Assembly (NCBI GenBank): GCA_945787845.1
Contig: CALZJH010000016.1
Span: 1 to 56,406, forward strand
From: an uncultured Woeseiaceae bacterium
GTDB taxonomy: Bacteria; Pseudomonadota; Gammaproteobacteria; Steroidobacterales; Woeseiaceae
DNA length: 56,406 nt
Direction: 5' to 3'
Shown here: piece by piece, positions 9,435 to 16,853 of the stretch
Layout: each line of letters begins with the position of its first letter
How positions within the stretch are numbered: the first letter of the stretch is position 1
Notes under the pieces: model-generated
The model's database searches: none
The model's input: only the letters and a program-made list of their open reading frames with translations
What the model was told of the DNA's origin: nothing
Translations under genes and position numbers: made by a program

Positions 9435-10436
9435 ATGGGCGAGGCGATCACAGTGACAAGGATCGCCGTTGTCGGCGCCGGTCTTTCGGGACTCGTCGTT
9501 GCTCGACTTCTTCAGTCTCACGCCGATGTCACGGTCTTTGAAAAGTCGCGCAGCGCGGGCGGCCGCATGGCAACCCGCTATGCGGGGGAGTTCGAGTTCG
9601 ACCATGGCGCGCAGTTTTTCACGGCGCGCAGCGAGCGCTTTCGCAGGTTCCTGCAGCCCTTGATCGACGCGGGCGTTGTCGCCAACTGGCAGGCACGGTT
9701 CGCCGAATACGACAGCAGCCGCCTGTCGACGCGCCATGCATGGGGCGATGAATACCCTCACTACGTGGGGACACCCCGGATGAACAGCATCGGCAAGCTG
9801 CTGTCAGCGGATCTGGATATCGTCTTCGATGCCGAAATCACCGCCATCGCACGCGGCCGTGATGGCTGGGTGCTCTCCGCTGGCGCCGGCGCCGAGACTG
9901 AGCCGTTCGACTGGCTCGTGATGGCCTCGCCGGCCGCGCAGACCGCGGCGCTCGCGGAGGGGTTCGCCAACCTCAGCGCGTTTTGTGGCGAACGGCGGAT
10001 GCTCGGCTGCTTCGCCCTCATGCTCGGGTTCGAAAAGCCCATCGAACTGCCGTGGGACGCCGCGCTCGTGCGCAATGCGGACATCAGCTGGATCTCGGTA
10101 AACAGCAGCAAGCCAGCTCGCGGCAGTGCTGTTAGCCTGCTCGTGCATTCGACGAATTCCTGGGCGGATGCACACCTGGAAGATGACACGAACTGCGTTC
10201 TCGAGCACATGCTCAACGAAGCCTCGCGGGTTACAGGCGAAGACCTGCGCAGCGCCTCACATCGCCAGGTGCACCGGTGGCGCTATGCCAATATCGACAG
10301 GCAGTCGGGCCCGACCTGCTTCATCGATGACGCCAACCGGCTCGCCGCCTGTGGTGACTGGTGCGTGCGCGGCAGGATCGAGGCGGCATTCACAAGTGCG
10401 AGCGACCTCGCCGAGTCTCTCATTGCGAGACTGTAG
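9435..10436 (+). CDS. FAD-dependent amine-oxidase/renalase-like oxidoreductase
   Basis: 333-residue flavoprotein with a Rossmann FAD motif near the N-terminus (VVGAGLSGLVVARLL), the acidic strand end (VTVFEKSRSAGGRMATR) and a C-terminal FAD segment (ACGDWCVRGRIEAAFTSA). This is the layout of bacterial renalase/NAD(P)-binding amine oxidases. Substrate unknown. GTG 9453 has GAGGCG eight bases upstream and is a plausible alternative start. It ends 17 bases inside the 3' end of the oppositely oriented photolyase-like gene. Proteins of this type are often seen near photolyase genes, so a link to the light cluster is plausible but inferred. Confidence 0.85.
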   Translation: MGEAITVTRIAVVGAGLSGLVVARLLQSHADVTVFEKSRSAGGRMATRYAGEFEFDHGAQFFTARSERFRRFLQPLIDAGVVANWQARFAEYDSSRLSTRHAWGDEYPHYVGTPRMNSIGKLLSADLDIVFDAEITAIARGRDGWVLSAGAGAETEPFDWLVMASPAAQTAALAEGFANLSAFCGERRMLGCFALMLGFEKPIELPWDAALVRNADISWISVNSSKPARGSAVSLLVHSTNSWADAHLEDDTNCVLEHMLNEASRVTGEDLRSASHRQVHRWRYANIDRQSGPTCFIDDANRLAACGDWCVRGRIEAAFTSASDLAESLIARL

Positions 10437-11652
10437 GCACGAGCTGCTCGAGCAGCGCCGGAATCTTCTTCCTGAGCTTGAAATAGCCGCGACCCGCGTG
10501 GGGCCAGCTGACGTTGTCGTAAGCGCGACGCAGCTGCACGAGCCTGATCCCGTTGCGCTCCAGCAAGTCGCCCGCGAGCGCCAGCAATTCGGCAACCGGG
10601 CCGACGGGCGCGTAGGCCGTTGCTATCGTTTCTATGCGGTTTTTCGTTGCCCACTCAACGAGCAGGCTTCCCCAGTCATCTGACGCCGTTACTTCCCCGC
10701 TAACGGCGAGCGAGCGCGTCACCCTGTCGACTGCATCCACGACGGCGCCCTGGGCAAATTCTCTGGCTGGCCCTCCCACCGGCAATGGCGAACGCAGCCC
10801 GGTCGCCACCGCGCCGAGGATGCTGGCTGGCACCGCGTCATCCAGTAGCGATGCCGGGCAAGCATCCTCTTCGGTGATCAGCAGGCCGAAGCGCTCGCCC
10901 GGTTGCAGGGCCTGCGCCGCGGGTATTGGCTTGAGCGGAAAGCTGCGGGTCTCGGGCAGCGCAGGCGCGCTCGTCGCCAGCTGCCCGTCCGGGTTGTAGC
11001 GACCGTCCGTATACTTGTTGATGTTGTCGGCGCGCGCCAGGTAGGTCTTCCCTTGCGTGTGCAGGCCGCAGACCCAGCGCCAGCTCAGCGTGTTGGCGGC
11101 CGGATCGCCGTCGATGAGGTGACGATAGAACAGGTCGGCGCCAAGCTGCCAGGGCAGCTCCAGCGTGAAGACCCAGATGCTCGCAAACCACATGCGCGCG
11201 TGGTTGTGAAGATAGCCGGTCGTGATGAGCTCATCGACCCAGGCATCGAAGCAGTCGATTCCGGTGTTGCCTGCTACGGCTCGCTCGTAGCGCTTCAGCA
11301 GGCCGGAATCGGCGTCCAGCCTTGCCAACTCTTGCGATAACGACGTCCGGTAGTCGACCCACACGTCTGGATGTTGTTCAAGCCAGCCTTTGAAGTATGC
11401 CCGCCAGAACACCTCTTCGACGAACTTGCTGGCCACGACCAGGGGATGGCGCTGCAGTACCGTCTCGAGCAGCTCCTGCTCGAGGACGAGCCGATGGCCT
11501 ATATAAGGTGACAGGGCCGACACGTTACCGCGCCGGCCAGGACCGAAATCAAAACTGCGCGACGTTGTGTAGCGTGCACCGGCCCGACTCGCGAACGCGT
11601 CGAGGCGCCGCAGCGCGGCTTCGCGAGTGGGTTCAGCGACCGCGTCGCTCAT
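10420..11652 (-). CDS. Photolyase/cryptochrome-like FAD protein with permuted domains
   Basis: 410 residues from ATG 11652. The N-terminal half (about 1-235) has the FAD-binding helical domain of photolyases: FVEEVFWRAYFKG, TGYLHNHARMWFASIW, DGDPAANTLSWRWVCG and INKYTDGRYNP match, in order, the family's conserved FAD and active-site helices. The alpha/beta antenna domain that normally precedes this is absent. The C-terminal 170 residues instead look like that Rossmann-type domain (FGLLITEEDACP, ..GIRLVQLRRAYDNVSWP..GRGYFKLRKKIP). Function is therefore DNA photorepair or blue-light sensing by family. Third gene of the HiPIP operon; its start overlaps the 40-residue ORF. The extra 18 residues up to 11706 overlap that ORF and lack a ribosome-binding site. 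Confidence 0.8.
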   Translation of the reverse strand: MSDAVAEPTREAALRRLDAFASRAGARYTTSRSFDFGPGRRGNVSALSPYIGHRLVLEQELLETVLQRHPLVVASKFVEEVFWRAYFKGWLEQHPDVWVDYRTSLSQELARLDADSGLLKRYERAVAGNTGIDCFDAWVDELITTGYLHNHARMWFASIWVFTLELPWQLGADLFYRHLIDGDPAANTLSWRWVCGLHTQGKTYLARADNINKYTDGRYNPDGQLATSAPALPETRSFPLKPIPAAQALQPGERFGLLITEEDACPASLLDDAVPASILGAVATGLRSPLPVGGPAREFAQGAVVDAVDRVTRSLAVSGEVTASDDWGSLLVEWATKNRIETIATAYAPVGPVAELLALAGDLLERNGIRLVQLRRAYDNVSWPHAGRGYFKLRKKIPALLEQLVPTVSQ

Positions 11653-11755
11653 GACGCTCGGCACGCACGCGTTGCATGTGTCGCATCGACGCGTGCTGCC
11701 GTTCAATAAAGGTAACCGCGATGATACAGAGACTAACCAGCAGGACCATTTCCAT
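11633..11755 (-). CDS. Small membrane ORF (40 residues) between HiPIP and photolyase
   Basis: ATG at 11755 is preceded by GGAAGAGG 12 bases upstream. The product starts MEMVLLVSLCIIAVTF, one hydrophobic helix, followed by a strongly basic tail (RQHASMRHMQRVRAERHERR). Its stop lies 20 bases inside the photolyase start, an arrangement typical of translational coupling. It falls 30 bases after the HiPIP stop. Not recognised as any family. The evidence is only the ribosome-binding site, the amphipathic layout and position, so it could still be chance. Confidence 0.5.
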   Translation of the reverse strand: MEMVLLVSLCIIAVTFIERQHASMRHMQRVRAERHERRGR

Positions 11756-11785
11756 GATTATCAACACCTCTTCCGGAGTAAAAAG

Positions 11786-12157
11786 TTAGCCGCTTTGCTT
11801 CGGCGCCCACGCACTGCACCAGCCCTCACCGGCAACAACCTTGCCCGGGAAGATGCTGCACTTCGCCCACGTGTCGTCGGCATCGCCGGCGTAGAGCGCA
11901 CAGTTGTTGCAGTAGCGATCGGAAAAGCGCTTCGCCGCATCAACCGTCTTGGCGTCATGAACGTAGTTGAGCGCTTTGGCCATCGGGTCGTCTTCATTGA
12001 CCCGCGGCAGTTCCTCGGCACCGAATGCTGTCGTGCCGAAACCTATGGTTACCGCCGACGTCGCGGCGCTTGCGGTCTTGATAAAGCCGCGGCGGCTCAG
12101 CAAGCTCAGGCGCGAGCGGCGTGCCTTCGTGTTCTGTGATTTTTCATTGCCTTTCAT
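11786..12157 (-). CDS. High-potential iron-sulfur protein (HiPIP), Tat-exported
   Basis: 123 residues. A twin-arginine signal (SRRGFIK, residues 21-27) is followed by a hydrophobic stretch ending around AFGAEE. The mature part carries four cysteines at 83, 86, 100 and 114 in the HiPIP spacing C-x2-C...C...GWC, which bind one [4Fe-4S] cluster. HiPIPs carry electrons in the periplasm, classically between photosynthetic or respiratory complexes. Here it heads an operon with a photolyase-like gene, so an electron-transfer role linked to light or oxidative stress is inferred. GAGGAG lies ahead of the ATG. Confidence 0.92.
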   Translation of the reverse strand: MKGNEKSQNTKARRSRLSLLSRRGFIKTASAATSAVTIGFGTTAFGAEELPRVNEDDPMAKALNYVHDAKTVDAAKRFSDRYCNNCALYAGDADDTWAKCSIFPGKVVAGEGWCSAWAPKQSG

Positions 12158-12174
12158 GACGACTCCTCACCGTT

Positions 12175-12203
12175 AAAAAAGGGCCGGCGCTTGACGCCGA
12201 CCC
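12175..12203 (-). terminator. Intrinsic terminator/attenuator in the HiPIP operon leader
   Basis: On the minus strand GGGtCGGCG, loop TCAAG, CGCCGgCCC is followed directly by six T. It is a textbook Rho-independent terminator. It stands between the operator/promoter-like region near 12340 and the HiPIP start at 12157. It may end merR read-through, or act as an attenuator for the operon. Confidence 0.65.
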
Positions 12204-12319
12204 GAGATAAGCAGTCAACGGGGGCCTTGGGGGATAGGAGATGCCGTTTTCTGCTCGGCTGCCGGTTCCGGGGAAAGAACGCGTCAGCCACAGCTACATC
12301 CTAACGGGATCAGATGATC

Positions 12320-12351
12320 TGTCAATGTTTTGTCTATGTTTTATATAGACA
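12320..12351. promoter_or_regulatory. Palindromic operator upstream of HiPIP-photolyase operon
   Basis: A perfect inverted repeat TGTCTAT / ATAGACA with a 7-base spacer occupies 12331-12351. The left side is also a direct repeat: TGTCaATGTTT (12320-12330) then TGTCtATGTTT (12331-12341). The element TGTCTATATAA (minus strand) recurs upstream of merR at 13420-13430. The likely ligand is the adjacent MerR protein. Confidence 0.6.
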
Positions 12352-12378
12352 ATTTTGTAACAGGGTGTAACCGCAAGC

Positions 12379-13359
12379 CTAGTAGTCGATGCCCTCGGCG
12401 TCGGCGACTCGCTTGAGGGCGGCCTCGATCAGCGTGCGCGCCTGGGCCGTGGTCTGGTGCAGATAACGGTGCAGTGCCGCATCCTCTGCATCGCGGTTCG
12501 CGCAGTTGGCGCTGTACACCTCAAAGGCGGTCAGGTCGCCCACGAGCTGCGCAAGGTGGTGCGGACACTCGCAGTCTATTGTCGTTGACGCCTGTACGAG
12601 CTTCGCCAGCTGCTGGTTGTTGAAGCGGCGCGGCGCCACCCGTCCGGCAAAGTCCCAAGTGGTCGCGGACGCATCCGATGCCGGTTCACTCCTGGGCCGC
12701 GCAGGCGCGCCCGGTATAGAGGCACGCAGGATAGCCGCGCGAATCTCGGCAACATCGACCGGCGCACGCAGCGCCACGATCCGTGAATCGCGGGCGGAAT
12801 CGACGTCGCGTGCACGGCCGAAGCCATAGACGATCACGCCACGCGCGGCACTCGCCTGCCGCATGTATTCCTTTAACTGGCCGGACACGTCGGGGTCGAG
12901 CACCGGGCTTTCGAGGACGACGACATCGACCGACTCGCGCGCCAGGTCGGCCATGAAGCGATCGTGATTGGTATCCGCGACGCGGACCTCAACCGGCGCG
13001 ACATCGTGTTCATACGCCGCAAGCTGGCTGGGCAAAAGATCGCCCAGGACGGCAATTCCGATATGGTCCGGCACAGGGACAGTGACGAACTCGCTCAGGC
13101 TCTGCGCTCGCTCGCGCAGCTCGTCAATCGAATCGCCGGCTATCTGGCCAATGGACAGGCCCTGGTCGGTCAGTCGCTTCAGCAGGCCCAGCTTGTCGAC
13201 ATCGGCGGGCCTGTAGACGCGACGGCCGTTAGGCGCACGTTCTGCCACGACAGCCCCGTAGCGGCGCTCCCAGACACGAATCGTGTGGTCTGTCAGTCCC
13301 GTCAGCTTCGCCACGGCACCGATGCCGTAGACCTCGTTCTTACCCGCTGTTCCCGCCAT
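12379..13359 (-). CDS. MerR-family regulator with Rossmann-like and Cys-rich C-terminal parts
   Basis: 326 residues. Residues about 8-78 form the MerR winged helix (YGIGAVAKLTGLTDHTIRVWERRY). Residues about 97-225 look like the alpha/beta fold that binds B12 in the LitR/CarH group, but the cobalamin motif DxHxxG is not seen. The C-terminal helical domain carries CECPHH at 263-268 and another Cys at 286, a possible metal, haem or FeS site. Position between two photolyase genes, and a shared upstream element, suggest it controls the light cluster. GAGGGA lies upstream of the ATG. Effector unknown. Confidence 0.82.
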   Translation of the reverse strand: MAGTAGKNEVYGIGAVAKLTGLTDHTIRVWERRYGAVVAERAPNGRRVYRPADVDKLGLLKRLTDQGLSIGQIAGDSIDELRERAQSLSEFVTVPVPDHIGIAVLGDLLPSQLAAYEHDVAPVEVRVADTNHDRFMADLARESVDVVVLESPVLDPDVSGQLKEYMRQASAARGVIVYGFGRARDVDSARDSRIVALRAPVDVAEIRAAILRASIPGAPARPRSEPASDASATTWDFAGRVAPRRFNNQQLAKLVQASTTIDCECPHHLAQLVGDLTAFEVYSANCANRDAEDAALHRYLHQTTAQARTLIEAALKRVADAEGIDY

Positions 13360-13372
13360 GGCGTTCCCTCAA

Positions 13373-13430
13373 ATAGACAAAAGCGATCTGTTCATATATT
13401 GTGCGCAAACTCTTAGACATTATATAGACA
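13373..13430. promoter_or_regulatory. Divergent merR/ubiG control region with repeated TGTCTA elements
   Basis: On the minus strand TGTCTATATAA (13430-13420) is followed by TGTCTA (13419-13414) and, next to the merR ribosome-binding site, TTGTCTAT (13380-13373). The first 11 bases equal the element in front of the HiPIP operon. The TATAAT inside it could also be a -10 box. Confidence 0.5.
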
Positions 13431-13478
13431 CTTGGTCGGGATAGGCAGTTTTCTGTCGATCTCGGGGCAGAAATCCGC

Positions 13479-14216
13479 ATGAGACACGACTCGACAATCG
13501 ATGCCAACGAGGTTGCATTCTATTCGCGCCTGGCCGACACCTGGTGGGACCGCGAAGGACCGTTCTGGCCGCTCCACCAGCTCAATGAGCTGCGCACGGC
13601 GTATATCCTCGACAAGCTGTGCCGGCAATTTGGAAGGGACTCCACGATCGACCAGCCGCTCAATGGCCTGCGCGTTCTCGATGTCGGCTGCGGTGGCGGG
13701 ATACTCGCCGAATCGCTGGCCGCCTTCGGTGCAGGTGTTACGGGAATCGACGTCGTTGAGAAAAATATTCGTATCGCGACCCTGCACGCGGCGCAGCAAA
13801 ATCTCGATATCGACTACCGCATGGAAACCGCCTCCGCGCTTGCGGAGGGCGGCGAGACCTTCGATGTCGTACTGAATATGGAAGTCGTGGAACACGTCGC
13901 CGATTTCGCGGCGTTCATGCGAGATTGCTGTCGGCTGGTCGCCGCCGACGGCGTGATGTTTGTTGCGACGATCAATCGCAATCCCCTCTCGTGGCTGTTT
14001 GCGATCGTCGGTGCGGAATACGTGTTGCGCTGGCTGCCACGCGGCACGCATCGCTGGGACTGGTTTCGGACGCCCGCGGAGACCGCAGAGCAACTCGCCA
14101 TTGGCGGACTCGCTGTTGCAGACCAGGCCGGCGTAGCAGCCAACCCGTTTAATCGTCGCCTGCGAATAACGAGTTCGATGAAGGTTAATTACATGTTGTT
14201 CGCCACTCGCACCTGA
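13479..14216 (+). CDS. ubiG: Ubiquinone O-methyltransferase UbiG
   Basis: 245-residue SAM-dependent methyltransferase that performs the two O-methylations of ubiquinone synthesis. The N-terminus DANEVAFYSRLADTWWDREGPF... and the following HQLNELR segment are diagnostic of UbiG. Motif I is VLDVGCGGGILAESLA, and NMEVVEHV is the post-motif. The membrane-interaction loop around LPRGTHRWDWF is also present. Full length. The stop overlaps the next photolyase start (TGATG), so the two genes are cotranscribed, an unusual partner for ubiG. Confidence 0.93.
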   Translation: MRHDSTIDANEVAFYSRLADTWWDREGPFWPLHQLNELRTAYILDKLCRQFGRDSTIDQPLNGLRVLDVGCGGGILAESLAAFGAGVTGIDVVEKNIRIATLHAAQQNLDIDYRMETASALAEGGETFDVVLNMEVVEHVADFAAFMRDCCRLVAADGVMFVATINRNPLSWLFAIVGAEYVLRWLPRGTHRWDWFRTPAETAEQLAIGGLAVADQAGVAANPFNRRLRITSSMKVNYMLFATRT

Positions 14217-15718
14217 TGACCGCTACTCGACAGTCCAGGGCACTGCTCGTGATTCTCGGGAACCAGCTGTTCCCGCACGAGCACCTGCCGTCACCCGACG
14301 ATGCACGCGTATTCATGGCCGAGGATCTCGGCCTGTGCACCTACGTCCGGCATCACCAGCAGAAGATCGTGCTGTTTCTTGCGGCCATGCGATCCTATGC
14401 CGACGCACTGAAGTCGGCCGGCTACGAGGTGCACTACGAGCACCTCGATAGCCAGGACACGAGTAGCTACGAGGCGAAGCTCAAGAAGCAGCTGCGCGCT
14501 ACCGATACCGGCCAACTGCTGCACTTCGAAATAGAAGACAAGGCAATGGAGAAACGCCTTATCGAGTTTGCGGCTTCCGAGGATCTCGAGCGCCAGGAAC
14601 TGCAATCGCCGATGTTCCTGAGTACGCGCGACGATTTCGCCGCCTTTGCGAAAGATTCGAAGCGCCTGCTGATGGGTGAGTTCTACAAGCAGCAGCGGCG
14701 CAGGCACGGCATCCTGGTCGACGATGCGGGGCAGCCCCGCGGCGAGCAGTGGAGTTTCGACGCGGACAATCGCAAGAAGCTGCCGAAAAATGTCGAGCCG
14801 CCCTCCGTTGACTGGGCAGCTTCGACCGAGCATGTGAAACAGGTGTCCGAGCTGGTGGCGAGCGAGTTTGCCGATCATCCAGGCAATGCCAGCGAGTTTC
14901 GCTGGCCGACAACACGTGAGCAGGCACTGCGCTTCCTGGACCAGTTTGTCGAGGATCGACTGGAGCAGTTCGGTCCGTATGAAGACGCCATCACCACGCG
15001 CTCGGCAACGGTTTTTCACAGCGTCCTGAGTCCGTGCATGAACCTGGGCCTGCTGACGCCGGCTGAGATTGTCGACAAGGTTATGGCGCGCGCCGACGAG
15101 ATCCCGCTGCCAAGCCTCGAGGGTTTCGTGCGCCAGGTCATCGGCTGGCGTGAATTCGTGCGCGGCATCTACCGAACCTATGGCGACGAGCAGGATCGGA
15201 GCAACTTCTGGTCGCATGAGCGCGAACTGACGGCTGCGTGGTACGACGGCACAACGGGCATCCCGCCCCTGGATGATACGATTCAGACGGTGCAGAAACT
15301 CGGCTGGGCGCACCACATTCCGCGGCTGATGGTGCTCGGCAACCTCATGACGCTGTGCGAAATCCGGCCGCGCGTCGCTCACGACTGGTTCATGGAGATG
15401 TTCATCGACTCCTCGGAATGGGTCATGGGCCCGAACGTCTATGGCATGGGACTGTTCAGCGACGGCGGAATTTTCGCAACCAAGCCCTATATCTGCGGCT
15501 CGAACTACCTGCTGAAAATGAGCGACTACAAAAAGGGCGCCTGGTGCGACATCGTCGACGGCCTCTACTGGCGATTCATCGACAAGCACCGCGAATTCTT
15601 TGCACAGAACCCCCGCCTCGCACTCATGCCGAGAGCACTCGATCGCCTGGACGCAGACCGCCGATCACGGATATTCGATGCAGCCGAGGGTTTTCTGCAG
15701 GCACATACAGCCGCCTGA
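14216..15718 (+). CDS. FeS-BCP-type photolyase/cryptochrome (PhrB/CryB-like)
   Basis: 500 residues, COG3046-like prokaryotic (6-4) photolyase family. N-terminal Rossmann domain (ALLVILGNQLFPHEHL), a loop with KQQRRRHGILVD, and the FAD domain (EGFVRQVIGWREFVRGIYR, HHIPRLMVLGNLMTL, NVYGMGLFSDGGIFATKPY). The family normally binds a [4Fe-4S] cluster through four cysteines. Here C381 and C444 match two of them, but the usual C-x2-C after MSDY is replaced by KKGA and the loop is about ten residues shorter. C427 is an extra Cys nearby. Cluster binding is therefore doubtful. Family members repair (6-4) photoproducts or sense light. Confidence 0.9.
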   Translation: MTATRQSRALLVILGNQLFPHEHLPSPDDARVFMAEDLGLCTYVRHHQQKIVLFLAAMRSYADALKSAGYEVHYEHLDSQDTSSYEAKLKKQLRATDTGQLLHFEIEDKAMEKRLIEFAASEDLERQELQSPMFLSTRDDFAAFAKDSKRLLMGEFYKQQRRRHGILVDDAGQPRGEQWSFDADNRKKLPKNVEPPSVDWAASTEHVKQVSELVASEFADHPGNASEFRWPTTREQALRFLDQFVEDRLEQFGPYEDAITTRSATVFHSVLSPCMNLGLLTPAEIVDKVMARADEIPLPSLEGFVRQVIGWREFVRGIYRTYGDEQDRSNFWSHERELTAAWYDGTTGIPPLDDTIQTVQKLGWAHHIPRLMVLGNLMTLCEIRPRVAHDWFMEMFIDSSEWVMGPNVYGMGLFSDGGIFATKPYICGSNYLLKMSDYKKGAWCDIVDGLYWRFIDKHREFFAQNPRLALMPRALDRLDADRRSRIFDAAEGFLQAHTAA

Positions 15719-15747
15719 TACGGCAGCCCCGGCATCGGCGTCTCCTG

Positions 15748-16710
15748 CTACACGTCCTGGGACTTTGGCAGGTTCATACGCTTAAACAGACTATGCACAC
15801 CCACAAGGATGGAGCCAGCGATCAAGCCAACAAACCCGTTGAATAAGACGGCAACGAGCACGCCGAGGAGTCCGCCAAAACCGGCAACGCCGTGTGCTGC
15901 AGCCTCCAGGTAGTGCAGGGCTTCGGCGAGCGGCGGCAGTCCGTGCACGAGTATTCCGCCACCAACCAGGAACATCGCGGCCGTGCCCACTACGGACAGC
16001 GCTTTCATGAATCGCGGGGCAAGCCGCAGTATCCACCGGCCGATGGCCTGCTTGACCCTGCCCGGCTGCTCAATTAGATGCAACCCGGCATCGTCGAGTT
16101 TCACGATACCGGCAACCAGGCCGTATACACCAACCGTCACGAGAATCGCGATCGCTGTCAGAACCACAATCTGCATCGGCATGGTCGAGTTCTGCACGGT
16201 GCCGAGCGCGATAACGATAATCTCAGCGGAGAGAATCGCGTCAGTCCGTATCGCGCCTTTGATACGCTTCTTTTCGAACGCGACCATGTCGACTTTGGGG
16301 TCAATGACAGCTTCAAGTCGCTGCTTGTGTTCGGCCTGGTCTTCGGTCTTCGAGTGCAGTAGCTTGTGCGCGACCTTCTCGAAACCCTCATAGCAAAGAA
16401 ACGCACCGCCAAGCATCAGAAGCGGGGTAATGGTCCACGGCAGGAATGCGCTCAGCAGCAGTGCGCAGGGCACAAGAATGAGCTTGTTGATGGCCGAGCC
16501 CTTGAACACCGCCCAGACGACCGGAAGTTCGCGGTTCGGACGAACGCCCGAGACCTGCTCGGCATTCAGGGCGAGGTCATCGCCCAGCACGCCCGCGGTT
16601 TTCTTCGCCGCGACGGCCGTCTTCTTTGCGGCGACACCCGTCATCGCCGAAACGTCGTCGAGCAACGTGGCGATATCATCAATTAGCGCAAGCAGACTAC
16701 TTCCGGCCAA
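15748..16710 (-). CDS. DUF808 family inner-membrane protein (YedI-like)
   Basis: 320 residues starting [19 protein letters not shown], the conserved opening of DUF808/YedI proteins, with several hydrophobic helices in about 75-115 and 165-320. The start is TTG 16710, supported by GGAG seven bases upstream and by the conserved N-terminus. Function is not established for the family. Stands alone between the light cluster and the alginate locus. Confidence 0.88.
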   Translation of the reverse strand: MAGSSLLALIDDIATLLDDVSAMTGVAAKKTAVAAKKTAGVLGDDLALNAEQVSGVRPNRELPVVWAVFKGSAINKLILVPCALLLSAFLPWTITPLLMLGGAFLCYEGFEKVAHKLLHSKTEDQAEHKQRLEAVIDPKVDMVAFEKKRIKGAIRTDAILSAEIIVIALGTVQNSTMPMQIVVLTAIAILVTVGVYGLVAGIVKLDDAGLHLIEQPGRVKQAIGRWILRLAPRFMKALSVVGTAAMFLVGGGILVHGLPPLAEALHYLEAAAHGVAGFGGLLGVLVAVLFNGFVGLIAGSILVGVHSLFKRMNLPKSQDV

Positions 16711-16853
16711 CGGAACACTCCATCAAATATCCAGCGGTACTGTACTATCAAATACGATGAGGTTTGCAAATTCCGACGACCGGGAGCCTGGGAGGACGGA
16801 CCTCCCCGCGGTCGGCCAGACCGCGCCGCACTCGTCGTTACGCGATTGAGCGT

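Noticed and set aside
12160..12285. GTG-started frame in the HiPIP leader that ends over the HiPIP start codon
   Set aside because: It crosses the intrinsic terminator and has no ribosome-binding site. Its composition (many Arg/Pro) looks like chance.
14291..15589. 432-residue open frame on the minus strand
   Set aside because: Antisense shadow of the FeS-BCP-type photolyase, which has clear family motifs in the other strand.
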